Source of the DNA: an uncultured Agathobaculum sp.
GTDB lineage: Bacteria; Bacillota; Clostridia; Oscillospirales; Butyricicoccaceae
Reading direction: 5' to 3'
NCBI RefSeq assembly: GCF_944380985.1
Contig: NZ_CALWJJ010000003.1
Location: forward strand, 1 to 64,000
Length of the DNA: 64,000 nt
Part shown: positions 8,315 to 19,698 of the stretch, in pieces
How the letters are laid out: each line of letters opens with the position of its first letter
Position numbering within the stretch: the stretch's first letter is position 1
Program-made: the position numbers and the translations under genes
The notes under the pieces: model-generated
The model's input: the letters and a program-made list of their open reading frames with translations, nothing else
The model's database searches: none
What the model was told of the DNA's origin: nothing

Positions 8315-9031
8315 ATGCGCACTGCAATCAATGGCCCGCGCATACTGGGATGGCTGTTTGACAACCCTGACTTGCCGATTACAGAAACCATGCGCAATGC
8401 ATGGATTGTGATGGCGTTCATCTTTCTGCTGTGCCTTTTCTTGACGTGGCGCATGGACAAGCTGCCGCGTGGACGGCAGGCGCTTGCGGAAAAGCTGGTG
8501 CTAACGGTCGATGCGCTGGTCGAGCGCACAATGGGCGCGGGCTGCCGCGCTTACGCGCCGTATATCGCAACACTGATGGCAAGTTCGGTGCTTGGCTCGC
8601 TGGCGAGTTTGTTCTGGATGCGCCCGGTGACAGCTGATCTAAACACCACGCTCGGCTGGGCGCTTATCACATTTGCACTCATCACCTGGAATAAGCTGCG
8701 CTGTCGCGGGGTAAAAGGCTATCTGAAAGGATTCCTTGAGCCGGTGCCTGTGATGGCGCCGCTCAACGTGCTCAGTGAGGCGGCTACGCCGGTTTCGATG
8801 TCTTTTCGGCACTTTGGCAACATGGCGGGCGGTCTTGTGATCTCCACGCTGATTTTAAGCGCGCTGGAGGCGCTGTCGGGCGCACTGTTGGGCTTTCTGC
8901 CCGTTCCGCTGCTGCAAATCGGCTTGCCTGGCGTGCTGTCGCTGTATTTTGACTGCTTTACCGCCTGTATGCAGGCGTTCATCTTCTGCATGCTCACCAT
9001 GTCTTATATAGGAGATGCACGCCACGGATAA
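8315..9031 (+). CDS. atpB: F1Fo ATP synthase subunit a
   Basis: A 238-residue multi-spanning Fo stator subunit that forms the ion half-channels against the c ring. The essential Arg is at about residue 165 in SFRHFGNMAGG, the hallmark of subunit a. The following helices (LVISTLILSAL and the last 40 residues) match the family. The ATG at 8315 follows GAGGGGAGGG; the frame is open from 8201 but that overlaps atpI. Ion specificity is discussed under atpE. Confidence 0.95.
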   Translation: MRTAINGPRILGWLFDNPDLPITETMRNAWIVMAFIFLLCLFLTWRMDKLPRGRQALAEKLVLTVDALVERTMGAGCRAYAPYIATLMASSVLGSLASLFWMRPVTADLNTTLGWALITFALITWNKLRCRGVKGYLKGFLEPVPVMAPLNVLSEAATPVSMSFRHFGNMAGGLVISTLILSALEALSGALLGFLPVPLLQIGLPGVLSLYFDCFTACMQAFIFCMLTMSYIGDARHG

Positions 9032-9316
<285 letters not shown>

Positions 9317-9331
9317 CACGAAGGGGGGAGA

Positions 9332-9841
9332 ATGGCAGTGACACAGGTGGTTTACCAGGCGTTTGTCAGCATCAACTGGTGGAGCATTTTTGTGACCCTG
9401 TGCAATACGCTGATCACATTTGGCATTGTTAAAAAGTTGTTGTTCCAACCGGTGCGCCGCATGATTGAGGCGCGGAAAACCGAGGTGCAGGCGATGTATG
9501 ATGAAGCGGACCGCGCCCAGATAGAGGCTGGAAAGCTCGAGCGCACTTATAACCAAAAGCTTGCAAAGGCGCAGGAGGAGGCAGCCGGCATCATCCATGC
9601 GGCGGCGCGCCGCGCCGAGGCGCAGCGTGCGCGTATGCTGGAGGAAGCCACGCAGCAGGCCGCCATGATGATGCAGCAGGCCGAGCGCGATATTGAGATC
9701 GAGCGGAAAAAGGCGCGCCGTGCGCTCAAAGGCGAGGTGGCAGACCTGTCCGTGCTGATCGCCGGCAAGGTAATTGAGCGCGAGGTGAGCTCTGCCGACC
9801 ACGAGCGGCTCATCCATGCGTTTATTGATAAAGCGGGGTGA
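9332..9841 (+). CDS. atpF: F1Fo ATP synthase subunit b
   Basis: A 169-residue peripheral-stalk subunit with one N-terminal membrane helix (about residues 12-38), then a long, charged Ala/Glu/Arg-rich coiled coil to the end. FQPVRRMIEARKTEV just after the helix is typical. The ATG at 9332 sits almost against the AAGGGGGGAG ribosome site, so the in-frame GTG at 9338, with better spacing, is an equally good start. It is 15 bases after atpE and 6 bases before atpH. Confidence 0.94.
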   Translation: MAVTQVVYQAFVSINWWSIFVTLCNTLITFGIVKKLLFQPVRRMIEARKTEVQAMYDEADRAQIEAGKLERTYNQKLAKAQEEAAGIIHAAARRAEAQRARMLEEATQQAAMMMQQAERDIEIERKKARRALKGEVADLSVLIAGKVIEREVSSADHERLIHAFIDKAG

Positions 9842-9847
9842 GGAGAC

Positions 9848-11913
<2,066 letters not shown>

Positions 11914-11933
11914 CAGAAGGGAGGAAACGAGCT

Positions 11934-12782
11934 TTGGCTTCCGGCAGCATGCAGCAGATCCGTAGAAGGCTTCGTTCGGTGCAGTCAACCCGGCAGCTGA
12001 CGCGCGCAATGGAGCTGGTTGCCTCCTCCAAGCTGCTGCGCGCACAGGAGCACGCGGCGGCGGCGCACATCTATCTGGAAAAGATGCATGAATTGGCGTG
12101 CCGGATTACCGCCGCCAGCGGCGGCATCTCCCGCTTTACAGTGCGTGGTGCACAGGAAAAGCGCGTGTATGTCGTGCTTTCGGGCGACCGCGGCCTCGCG
12201 GGCGGATATTATGCAAACCTGTTTCGCATGGTTGACGCCGCGATAGAGGGAAAAGACGCACGTGTAATCGCGCTTGGCAAAAAAGCGCGTGCACACTATG
12301 CACAGCATGCCTATTTGATGCAGGCAGACGATCTGCCCGACATATCATCGCCAAGCTGGCCCTATGCGCTTGCCGCGCACTTGCTGCGGCTCACCGAGGA
12401 GGGGGAAGCGGGAGAGATCTGGCTCTGCTATACGACGTTTGTCTCTCCGCTCCGGCAGCAGCCGGTAAGCCTGCGCCTTATCCCAGCGTTGGGGCAGGCG
12501 GATAAAAAGGATACGCAGAACCCAGCTTATCAGATGGAATACGATTCATCGCCCGAGGCGGTGCTTGAGGCTGTCATGCCCGCCTATCTGTTCGGCATGC
12601 TGTCGGCTGCCGCCGCGCAAAGCCATTGTGCTGAGCAGGCGGCGCGACGCATGGCGATGGAAACCGCTTCAGACAACGCGGACGATCTGATCGATCGGCT
12701 GCATCTGTCCTACAACCGCGTGCGACAGACGGCGATTACACAGGAAATCGCCGAGATCGTAGCTGGGGCAAGTAGCGTATGA
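11934..12782 (+). CDS. atpG: F1Fo ATP synthase subunit gamma
   Basis: A 282-residue central-shaft subunit. The N-terminal coiled-coil helix has the motif IRRRLRSVQSTRQLTRAMEL, and the C-terminal helix has NADDLIDRLHLSYNRVRQ with ITQEIAEIV, both diagnostic. It starts at TTG (11934) following GGGAGG, giving the usual short N-terminus before the long helix. The middle domain (residues 60-210) is more variable, as usual. Confidence 0.95.
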   Translation: MASGSMQQIRRRLRSVQSTRQLTRAMELVASSKLLRAQEHAAAAHIYLEKMHELACRITAASGGISRFTVRGAQEKRVYVVLSGDRGLAGGYYANLFRMVDAAIEGKDARVIALGKKARAHYAQHAYLMQADDLPDISSPSWPYALAAHLLRLTEEGEAGEIWLCYTTFVSPLRQQPVSLRLIPALGQADKKDTQNPAYQMEYDSSPEAVLEAVMPAYLFGMLSAAAAQSHCAEQAARRMAMETASDNADDLIDRLHLSYNRVRQTAITQEIAEIVAGASSV

Positions 12783-12805
12783 CGGCGGACAAACAAGGAG
12801 GATAA

Positions 12806-14209
<1,404 letters not shown>

Positions 14210-14210
14210 T

Positions 14211-14594
14211 ATGGCAGGGTTTCACCTGACAATACGTACGCCCAGCCGCTGCTGCTACGACGGTACAGCGGAACGTCTGATCGTCCGAACAACACAGGGA
14301 GACGTGGGTATTCTGCCCGGACATGCGCCGTATATGGGCGCGCTTGGTGTCGGCCGGCTAATCGTCCGGCAAAACGGAAAGAGCAGGTCTGCCGCGGTCA
14401 TGGGAGGGCTTATCGAGGTATTGCCGTCCGAAGCTGTTGTGCTCGCCGGTGAATTTGCGTGGGTGGAGGAGATTGATCCTGCTCGTGCGCGTGCGGAGGC
14501 GCAGCGGGCGGCGGCGCTTCAGGAGCAGAGCCGCGCGGCGCAGGATGTCTTGCGCTATACGCGCGTGTGCCTTGAACTAATAGCGAAAAAATAG
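14211..14594 (+). CDS. atpC: F1Fo ATP synthase subunit epsilon
   Basis: A 127-residue subunit with an N-terminal beta-sandwich (GDVGILPGHAPYMGAL near residue 32 is the signature) and a C-terminal two-helix hairpin rich in Ala/Arg/Glu that can inhibit ATP hydrolysis. The ATG at 14211 directly follows the atpD stop and has GGGGAGGGG upstream; the frame is open from 14193 inside atpD. It is the last gene of the atp operon. Confidence 0.94.
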   Translation: MAGFHLTIRTPSRCCYDGTAERLIVRTTQGDVGILPGHAPYMGALGVGRLIVRQNGKSRSAAVMGGLIEVLPSEAVVLAGEFAWVEEIDPARARAEAQRAAALQEQSRAAQDVLRYTRVCLELIAKK

Positions 14595-14601
14595 AGCATA
14601 T

Positions 14602-14633
14602 GGCCCATCTGCCGCACAGGCAGGTGGGCTTTG
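14602..14633 (+). terminator. Probable terminator of the atp operon
   Basis: Stem GCCCATCTGCC/GGCAGGTGGGC with a 5-base loop, followed by a short T run (TTT). The tail is weak. Confidence 0.55.
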
Positions 14634-14771
14634 CCATACATATTTGCCTACCATACTAAGTGCACACCTTTTAGTTTATACAGTATATAACGAATTGGAA
14701 CTTCCAGCAGTTGGACGGATGCGTTATAATAAATATAGCAAGAAGAACAGATGAAAGGACAGTGAACAAAA

Positions 14772-15290
14772 TTGTCGACATTGGTTGTTTTTTATTCAAG
14801 GGCTGATGAAAACTATTTTGGCGGTCAGTATCGCTACATCGAGCTGGGAAATACGGAAAAAGTTGCACGATTGATAGCGGAGGAGACGGGTGCCGCGCTT
14901 TTCAAGATCGAGCAGGCAGAACCATATGCTGCCGACTACGATACCTGCATCAAACAGGCACAGGCCGACCTGCGGGAGAGAGCGCGACCTGCGCTTGTGG
15001 CGCTTCCGGACAGTATAGATCAGTATGATACGATCTATCTTGGCTATCCGAACTACTGGGGTGACGTGCCGATGGCGGTATATACGTTTCTAGAAGCTTT
15101 TGACTGGAATGGAAAGACTATCTTTCCGTTTTGCACCCATGAGGGAAGTGGCCTGAGCGGCACAGAGCGTAAAATCGCGCAGGCCTGCAAGGGTGCGACG
15201 GTGAGAAAGGGTCTTGCCGTATTCGGTTCGGCAGTAGATCAGAGCAAACAACTTGTTTTAGACTGGTTGAAAAGCGCATCGGCGCAATGA
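14772..15290 (+). CDS. Flavodoxin-like protein
   Basis: A 172-residue flavodoxin fold. LVVFYSRADEN opens the FMN-phosphate loop region and GYPNYWGDVPMAVYTFLE (about residues 96-113) is the second signature. CTHEGSGLSGTERKI contacts the isoalloxazine side in relatives. Some 15 residues (FGGQYRYIELG) are inserted after the first strand compared with short flavodoxins, as in the putative NAD(P)H-dependent flavodoxin-like reductases. The TTG at 14772 begins MSTLVVFYS; the nearest Shine-Dalgarno (AAAGGA) is 12 bases away, longer than usual. A TATAAT lies at 14725-14730. It may transfer electrons or act with the adjacent SDR; function is not known. Confidence 0.82.
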   Translation: MSTLVVFYSRADENYFGGQYRYIELGNTEKVARLIAEETGAALFKIEQAEPYAADYDTCIKQAQADLRERARPALVALPDSIDQYDTIYLGYPNYWGDVPMAVYTFLEAFDWNGKTIFPFCTHEGSGLSGTERKIAQACKGATVRKGLAVFGSAVDQSKQLVLDWLKSASAQ

Positions 15291-15304
15291 AAGGTGGATT
15301 TATA

Positions 15305-16138
15305 ATGGAAAAAGAAGTTATGCTTGTGGCCGGCGCAGGGCAGATTGGTCTTGCCATTGCCCGCCGCCTGGGATACGGCAGGAAGATCGTTGTCGGCGAT
15401 AAGAAGGAGCAAAACGCCAAGGCCTTTGCAGGGGTGCTTGAGCAGGCCGGTTTTGATGCACTGCCGCTCGAGATGGATCTTGCCTCCAGGGCATCTATTC
15501 AGGCCTTTATTGCTCAGGCGCAAAAGTATGGCGAAATTACCATGCTGGTCAATGCTGCCGGCGTTTCTCCCAGCCAGGCGCCGGTTGAAGCAATTTTACA
15601 AGTGGACTTGTATGGCACTGCAGTGCTTCTTGAGGAGGTGGGCAAAGTGATCGCACCCGGCGGCGTGGGTGTCACGATTTCCAGCCAGTCCGGGCACCGT
15701 ATGAAGCAGCTTTCGCCTGAAGAGGATGAGCAGCTTGCCTGCACACCCACCGAGGAACTTTTAGCGCTCGATCTGCTGCAGCCGGCGCGCATCCGGGATA
15801 CGCTTCACGCTTATCAGCTTGCCAAGCGCTGCAATGAAAAGCGCGTGATGGCTGAGTCGGTCAAATGGGGTGAAAAGGGGGCGCGCATCAATTCCATTTC
15901 ACCGGGAATCATCGTTACTCCGCTGGCGCTCGATGAGTTCAATGGCCCTCGTGGGGATTTTTATAAGAATATGTTTGCTAAATGTCCGGCCGGCCGCCCA
16001 GGTACGGCGGACGAAGTGGCAAATGTGGCTGAGCTGCTGATGAGTGACAAGGGAGCCTTTATTACAGGCGCGGATTTTCTCATTGACGGCGGTGCAACAG
16101 CCTCTTACTTTTACGGGCCGCTTAAACCGCAGGACTAA
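15305..16138 (+). CDS. Short-chain dehydrogenase/reductase (SDR)
   Basis: A 277-residue NAD(P)-dependent oxidoreductase. The N-terminal nucleotide-binding GAGQIG lies near residue 10, VNAAG (the NAG motif) near residue 83 and the catalytic YQLAK (YxxxK) near residue 167. The active-site Ser is probably in ISSQSG near residue 125, and SPGIIVTPLA follows. The first motif, GAGQIGLAIAR, is less typical than the TGxxxGIG of classical SDRs. The ATG at 15305 with AAAGGTGGA upstream is preferred over the ATG at 15287 that overlaps the previous stop. It is co-transcribed with the flavodoxin-like gene. The substrate is unknown. Confidence 0.87.
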   Translation: MEKEVMLVAGAGQIGLAIARRLGYGRKIVVGDKKEQNAKAFAGVLEQAGFDALPLEMDLASRASIQAFIAQAQKYGEITMLVNAAGVSPSQAPVEAILQVDLYGTAVLLEEVGKVIAPGGVGVTISSQSGHRMKQLSPEEDEQLACTPTEELLALDLLQPARIRDTLHAYQLAKRCNEKRVMAESVKWGEKGARINSISPGIIVTPLALDEFNGPRGDFYKNMFAKCPAGRPGTADEVANVAELLMSDKGAFITGADFLIDGGATASYFYGPLKPQD

Positions 16139-16415
16139 AGGCGGCATGATAGCACGGCATGCCGGGGCTGTGTGCGCATCGCGGCAGGCAGCCTTGCCGG
16201 CCGCGGTCAGTTAGATGCCGCGCAGGCCGCGGTGAAACAGCGTGAGCCTCAGCTGCGGGTTTTGAGCGATGTGATTTGCTTGATGACCGTAGTCGGCGTG
16301 ATATAAAGCGCTTTGGCCGTTTACCGCAAACCTCCGGCGGCAAGTAAGTTAGAAAAAGAGAATTACATTGGTACAAGAAGTGTCAGAACCGGCCATGGAG
16401 AATGTCAACAGAAGT
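16139..16415. other. Intergenic stretch, no supported gene
   Basis: About 275 GC-rich bases after the SDR. Short open stretches on both strands have no start with a ribosome site. A plus-strand stretch rich in Ala, Gln and Val codons around 16218-16300 may be a coding relic. Confidence 0.4.
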
Positions 16416-16456
16416 AGGCGGGCGCTGTGTTTATCCAGCGCCCGCCTAATTTTTGT
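16416..16456 (+). terminator. Strong Rho-independent terminator
   Basis: A 12-bp GC-rich stem AGGCGGGCGCTG/CAGCGCCCGCCT, an 8-base loop and then AATTTTTGTT. It ends the SDR transcript before the convergent gene. Confidence 0.88.
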
Positions 16457-16514
16457 TATGTAGATGCATATATGCGTGTTACATCTTGGATTTATTTATT
16501 TGGCAGTAGATGCA

Positions 16515-17741
16515 TTACCGGCCGAAGTAGCTAAAATGCATATAGTCTCGTTTGCTCGACCAGGCGTTGCCGCCCCAGCTAAAGCCATATTTGGTAAAGG
16601 CGTTATACACATCGCCGCCCTCGGGGATCGAATAGGGATCAATACCGGGCGACCAGTGCGAGCCAGTCGTCGGCGTGAGCGTGCCGTCGTCGTTAATAGT
16701 CGCCTCCATGTTCTCCTCCCAGTTGATGTCCACCGCAGTGCCCTGTGAATGCTCGCCTGTGCGCCAAGAATAGCAGCCGACATTTTTGATCGGAAAGCGC
16801 TCGGCACCGTTGTAGATCTCCTCGAAGATCGCTGCATAGATGGGCGCTAAGCCGCGGTTGACCACCAAATATGCGGTGTCGCTCTTTTTGCTGCCGTCCT
16901 CTTGCAACCGCCAAACTGGAACGGCGATCTCTATCATATTGGCCTTCGCCTGCTCTGCGCTCTGGTACGGCCCACCGCCCGGGCCGTAGACCAGCGTCAT
17001 CTTTTGCTCGTCGGTCAGCGGCACGGTGAGATCGGGCTGCTGCCACGGATCATGGGGCGAATCGGCGCTGCTACCAGCGTCAGGCGGCGTTGCTTCGCCT
17101 GCCGGCGCGTCCTCAGCAAAGACGTTGCAGAAGCGTCCGGCCATGATGAGCGCCTGCTCGCGGGTCGCGGTGCCATCAGGGGAGAGGATGTTAGTGCCGT
17201 CAGGTGCAGGCAGTCCGCTGACGACGGCATAGTCCACCATGGTGACCACTGCATCCAGGGCATAGTCGCTGATGCGGGAAATATCAGCATAATCTTCGAT
17301 ACAGGCGTCGCCGACGATTCCTGACGCATCTATTTTTGCCGCGTCCAGAATATTGTGCAGCATGACGCACAGGTCCTGCCTCTTGATGTTGGCATTCGGA
17401 TCAAAAATGCCGTTGCCCCGGCCTGAGACGATGCCAAGCTCAAATGCCGCAGTCACATTGGGGTCATCACAGTCCCGGAACGGCTGCCTGCCCGATGCGA
17501 ATACCGCTTTTCCGCTGATGGTCTTGTAGACATTAAGCGCAATGTTGCAGAACTCGGCACGGGTGACTTCGCCGCGCGCATTGAGCGTTTGCAGCGATCC
17601 CGGAACAAGGCCGGCCGCCTGCGCGGCAGCAACATCTTTTTCTGCCCATGCGGAAACATTTGACAGTGCACCCGCATGCGACATGCAAAGGGTGGCAAAC
17701 AGCGTCAGCGCGCCCATACTGCGGATAAATCGATGCGGCAT
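16515..17741 (-). CDS. SLH-domain surface protein with M15 (VanY-like) D,D-carboxypeptidase domain
   Basis: A secreted 408-residue protein. A signal peptide (about residues 1-26) is followed by three SLH-like repeats (about residues 30-85, 87-140 and 145-205), each with a TRAE/KRQD/TREQ-type motif, and a Pro/Ser/Asp-rich linker. The C-terminal peptidase region (about 285-408) shows EHSQGTAVDINW, containing the His and Asp zinc ligands, and YMHFSYFG with the third His. M15 enzymes cleave D-Ala or peptide bonds in peptidoglycan, and SLH repeats anchor the protein to the cell wall polymer. The ATG at 17741 with AAGGAGG 9 bases upstream is better than the TTG at 17747. Confidence 0.85.
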   Translation of the reverse strand: MPHRFIRSMGALTLFATLCMSHAGALSNVSAWAEKDVAAAQAAGLVPGSLQTLNARGEVTRAEFCNIALNVYKTISGKAVFASGRQPFRDCDDPNVTAAFELGIVSGRGNGIFDPNANIKRQDLCVMLHNILDAAKIDASGIVGDACIEDYADISRISDYALDAVVTMVDYAVVSGLPAPDGTNILSPDGTATREQALIMAGRFCNVFAEDAPAGEATPPDAGSSADSPHDPWQQPDLTVPLTDEQKMTLVYGPGGGPYQSAEQAKANMIEIAVPVWRLQEDGSKKSDTAYLVVNRGLAPIYAAIFEEIYNGAERFPIKNVGCYSWRTGEHSQGTAVDINWEENMEATINDDGTLTPTTGSHWSPGIDPYSIPEGGDVYNAFTKYGFSWGGNAWSSKRDYMHFSYFGR

Positions 17742-17832
17742 AGACAAAGACCTCCTTAGAAGATGTCAGAAAATGTAGTTTATGCGATTATTATGTTGGA
17801 AAACTGTGTAGAATTTACGAATATTCTGTATA

Positions 17833-17861
17833 TATTCACATTTTCCACATGGTTTTCCACA
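17833..17861 (+). repeat. DnaA-box-like direct repeats
   Basis: TATTCACA (17833-17840), TTTTCCACA (17841-17849) and TTTTCCACA (17853-17861) all resemble the DnaA consensus TTATNCACA, in one orientation and about 10-12 bases apart. They lie in an AT-rich gap between comM and the SLH-M15 gene. Function is unproven. Confidence 0.4.
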
Positions 17862-17873
17862 AAAAAGGAGCGA

Positions 17874-19391
17874 TCAGTCCGCGGCGGCACGGTCGAGCGT
17901 GCGGTATTGTAGCGCCTCCGCGATGTGTTCGGCACCGATGATCGGCGCGTTCGCCAGATCGGCAATAGTGCGTGCCACGCGCAGCACACGGTCATGTGCA
18001 CGGGCTGTCAGGCCAAGGCGCGCAAAGGCGGCGGCAAAGATTGACTGCGCCTCGTCGGTAAGCGGGCAAGATACTGCCAGCTTTGCGGGTGGCAGGGCGG
18101 CGTTGCTTTCGCCCTGGCGCGCTGCCTGTACGGCACGGGCGGCAAGCACACGGCCGAGGATGTCGGCCGAACTCTCTTCGGCAGCTTGTCCGCGTGCGGC
18201 AAGCGCAGCATATTCAACCGGCTGCACCGTGACCTGCAAATCGATGCGGTCGAGCAATGGGCCAGAAAGACGCCTGAGGTATTGCTGCACCGATGCCTTG
18301 GTGCAGGTGCAGCGGTTGGTTCCGTACCAGCCGCAGCGGCAGGGATTCATTGCGGCAATTAGCTGAAAATGCGCAGGATAGGTGATCTGGCCTGCCACGC
18401 GGGAGATTGTGACTTTGCCGTCTTCAAGCGGCTGACGCAGGGTCTCAAGTACATCGCGGCGGAACTCGGGAAGCTCATCCAGAAACAGCACGCCGCGGTG
18501 TGCGAGCGTGATTTCACCTGGCACCGGCAGTCGCCCGGCGACGCCCGAGCCGCCCGCGATAGCGCTTGCAGAGGAGGTGTGATGTGGCGCGCGGAACGGT
18601 CGCTCGGCGCGCTCGACCGCCTCCTGCCCGCGACCGACCGCCGACCAGACCCGAATGACTTCGAGCCGTTCGCTGTCCGACAGAGGCGGCAGAATAGAGG
18701 GAAATCGCCCCGCCATCATACTTTTACCTGAGCCGGGTGGTCCGGAGAGCAGAACATTATGCCCGCCTGCGGCGGCGATCTCAAGCGCGCGCTTGACCGC
18801 GTGCTGCCCCATGACATGGGCATAATCCAGCTCGCTGGCGTGCATTTTTGGGACAGCAGGCACAGGGCAGGGGGAAAGCGGCGCGCGTCCGCTCAGGTGT
18901 GCAAGCAGCGCCTTGAGGTTGTCGACCGGCAGCACAGTGATACCGGCAGCAAAGGACGCTTCGGCGGCGTTTTGCGAAGGCACATAGATCGTGTGAAAAC
19001 CGGCATCCCGCGCGGCAAGTGCCATGGAAAGCGCGCCGCACACCGGACGCAGCGCGCCGGTGAGGGAAAGTTCGCCGAAGAATACAGCGTCCTGTGGAAG
19101 CATATCGATCTGGCCCGCCGCCGAGAGGATGGATAGCAGGATAGGCAGGTCGTATGCTGTGCCTGCTTTTTTTGTATCCGCAGGGGCGAGGTTGACGGTC
19201 AGCCGAGAGACCGGCCAGTCAAACGCACAGGCCTTGGCCGCCGCGCGCACGCGCTCGCCCGCCTCGGATACCGCTCCAGTCGGCAGGCCGACAACGTCCA
19301 GCCGCGGCAGACCGCTTGATAGATAGCACTCCGCTGTGACGATATAACCGTCGATCCCACTAAGCCCTGCCGAAAAAACGCGCGAAACCAT
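17874..19391 (-). CDS. comM: YifB/ComM family Mg-chelatase-like AAA ATPase
   Basis: A 505-residue protein of normal family length. An N-terminal Lon-protease-like S5/S24 fold domain (SGIDGYIVTAECYLSSGLPR, residues 10-170) is followed by an AAA+ domain with Walker A SGPPGSGKSMMA near residue 215 and Walker B GVLFLDELPEF near residue 300. A Cys-containing segment, CRCGWYGTNRCTC (about 355-367), and the C-terminal Mg-chelatase subdomain complete it. In Gram-negatives ComM is a helicase that extends branch migration during natural transformation; a DNA-processing role is inferred here. It starts at ATG with AGGAGG upstream. Confidence 0.93.
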   Translation of the reverse strand: MVSRVFSAGLSGIDGYIVTAECYLSSGLPRLDVVGLPTGAVSEAGERVRAAAKACAFDWPVSRLTVNLAPADTKKAGTAYDLPILLSILSAAGQIDMLPQDAVFFGELSLTGALRPVCGALSMALAARDAGFHTIYVPSQNAAEASFAAGITVLPVDNLKALLAHLSGRAPLSPCPVPAVPKMHASELDYAHVMGQHAVKRALEIAAAGGHNVLLSGPPGSGKSMMAGRFPSILPPLSDSERLEVIRVWSAVGRGQEAVERAERPFRAPHHTSSASAIAGGSGVAGRLPVPGEITLAHRGVLFLDELPEFRRDVLETLRQPLEDGKVTISRVAGQITYPAHFQLIAAMNPCRCGWYGTNRCTCTKASVQQYLRRLSGPLLDRIDLQVTVQPVEYAALAARGQAAEESSADILGRVLAARAVQAARQGESNAALPPAKLAVSCPLTDEAQSIFAAAFARLGLTARAHDRVLRVARTIADLANAPIIGAEHIAEALQYRTLDRAAAD

Positions 19392-19424
19392 CCGATACCT
19401 CCTGCGACATAATTCTCTATTTTT

Positions 19425-19454
19425 ACTATACTATATGAGTAAGGGATTTCGCAA
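19425..19454 (-). promoter_or_regulatory. Candidate promoter of comM
   Basis: Minus strand: TTGCGA (19454-19449), 18-base spacer, TATAGT (19430-19425), about 35 bases ahead of the ATG. Confidence 0.5.
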
Positions 19455-19572
19455 TGAATAATACAAAATGATAAATAATTGTAACATAAAGGAAAATAGC
19501 ACAAAATATGTTTCACAATGCGGAATATCGATTAAAATAGGGGAATATGTTACTAAAATATCATATTTGGTG

Positions 19573-19601
19573 TTTACAATTTTGGCGAGTAGTGATAAAA
19601 T
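19573..19601 (+). promoter_or_regulatory. Sigma-A promoter of nifJ
   Basis: TTTACA (19573-19578), 17-base spacer, TAAAAT (19596-19601), in an AT-rich gap. This leaves a leader of about 90 bases before the nifJ start. Confidence 0.65.
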
Positions 19602-19698
19602 AGATAACGTCAGTGGAAGCAGCTTTATCAGCATCGGCGTGCGGCAAAACGGCTTGCTATCCCTTGAGCATGTTATTACTGATATAGGAGGATAAAAC

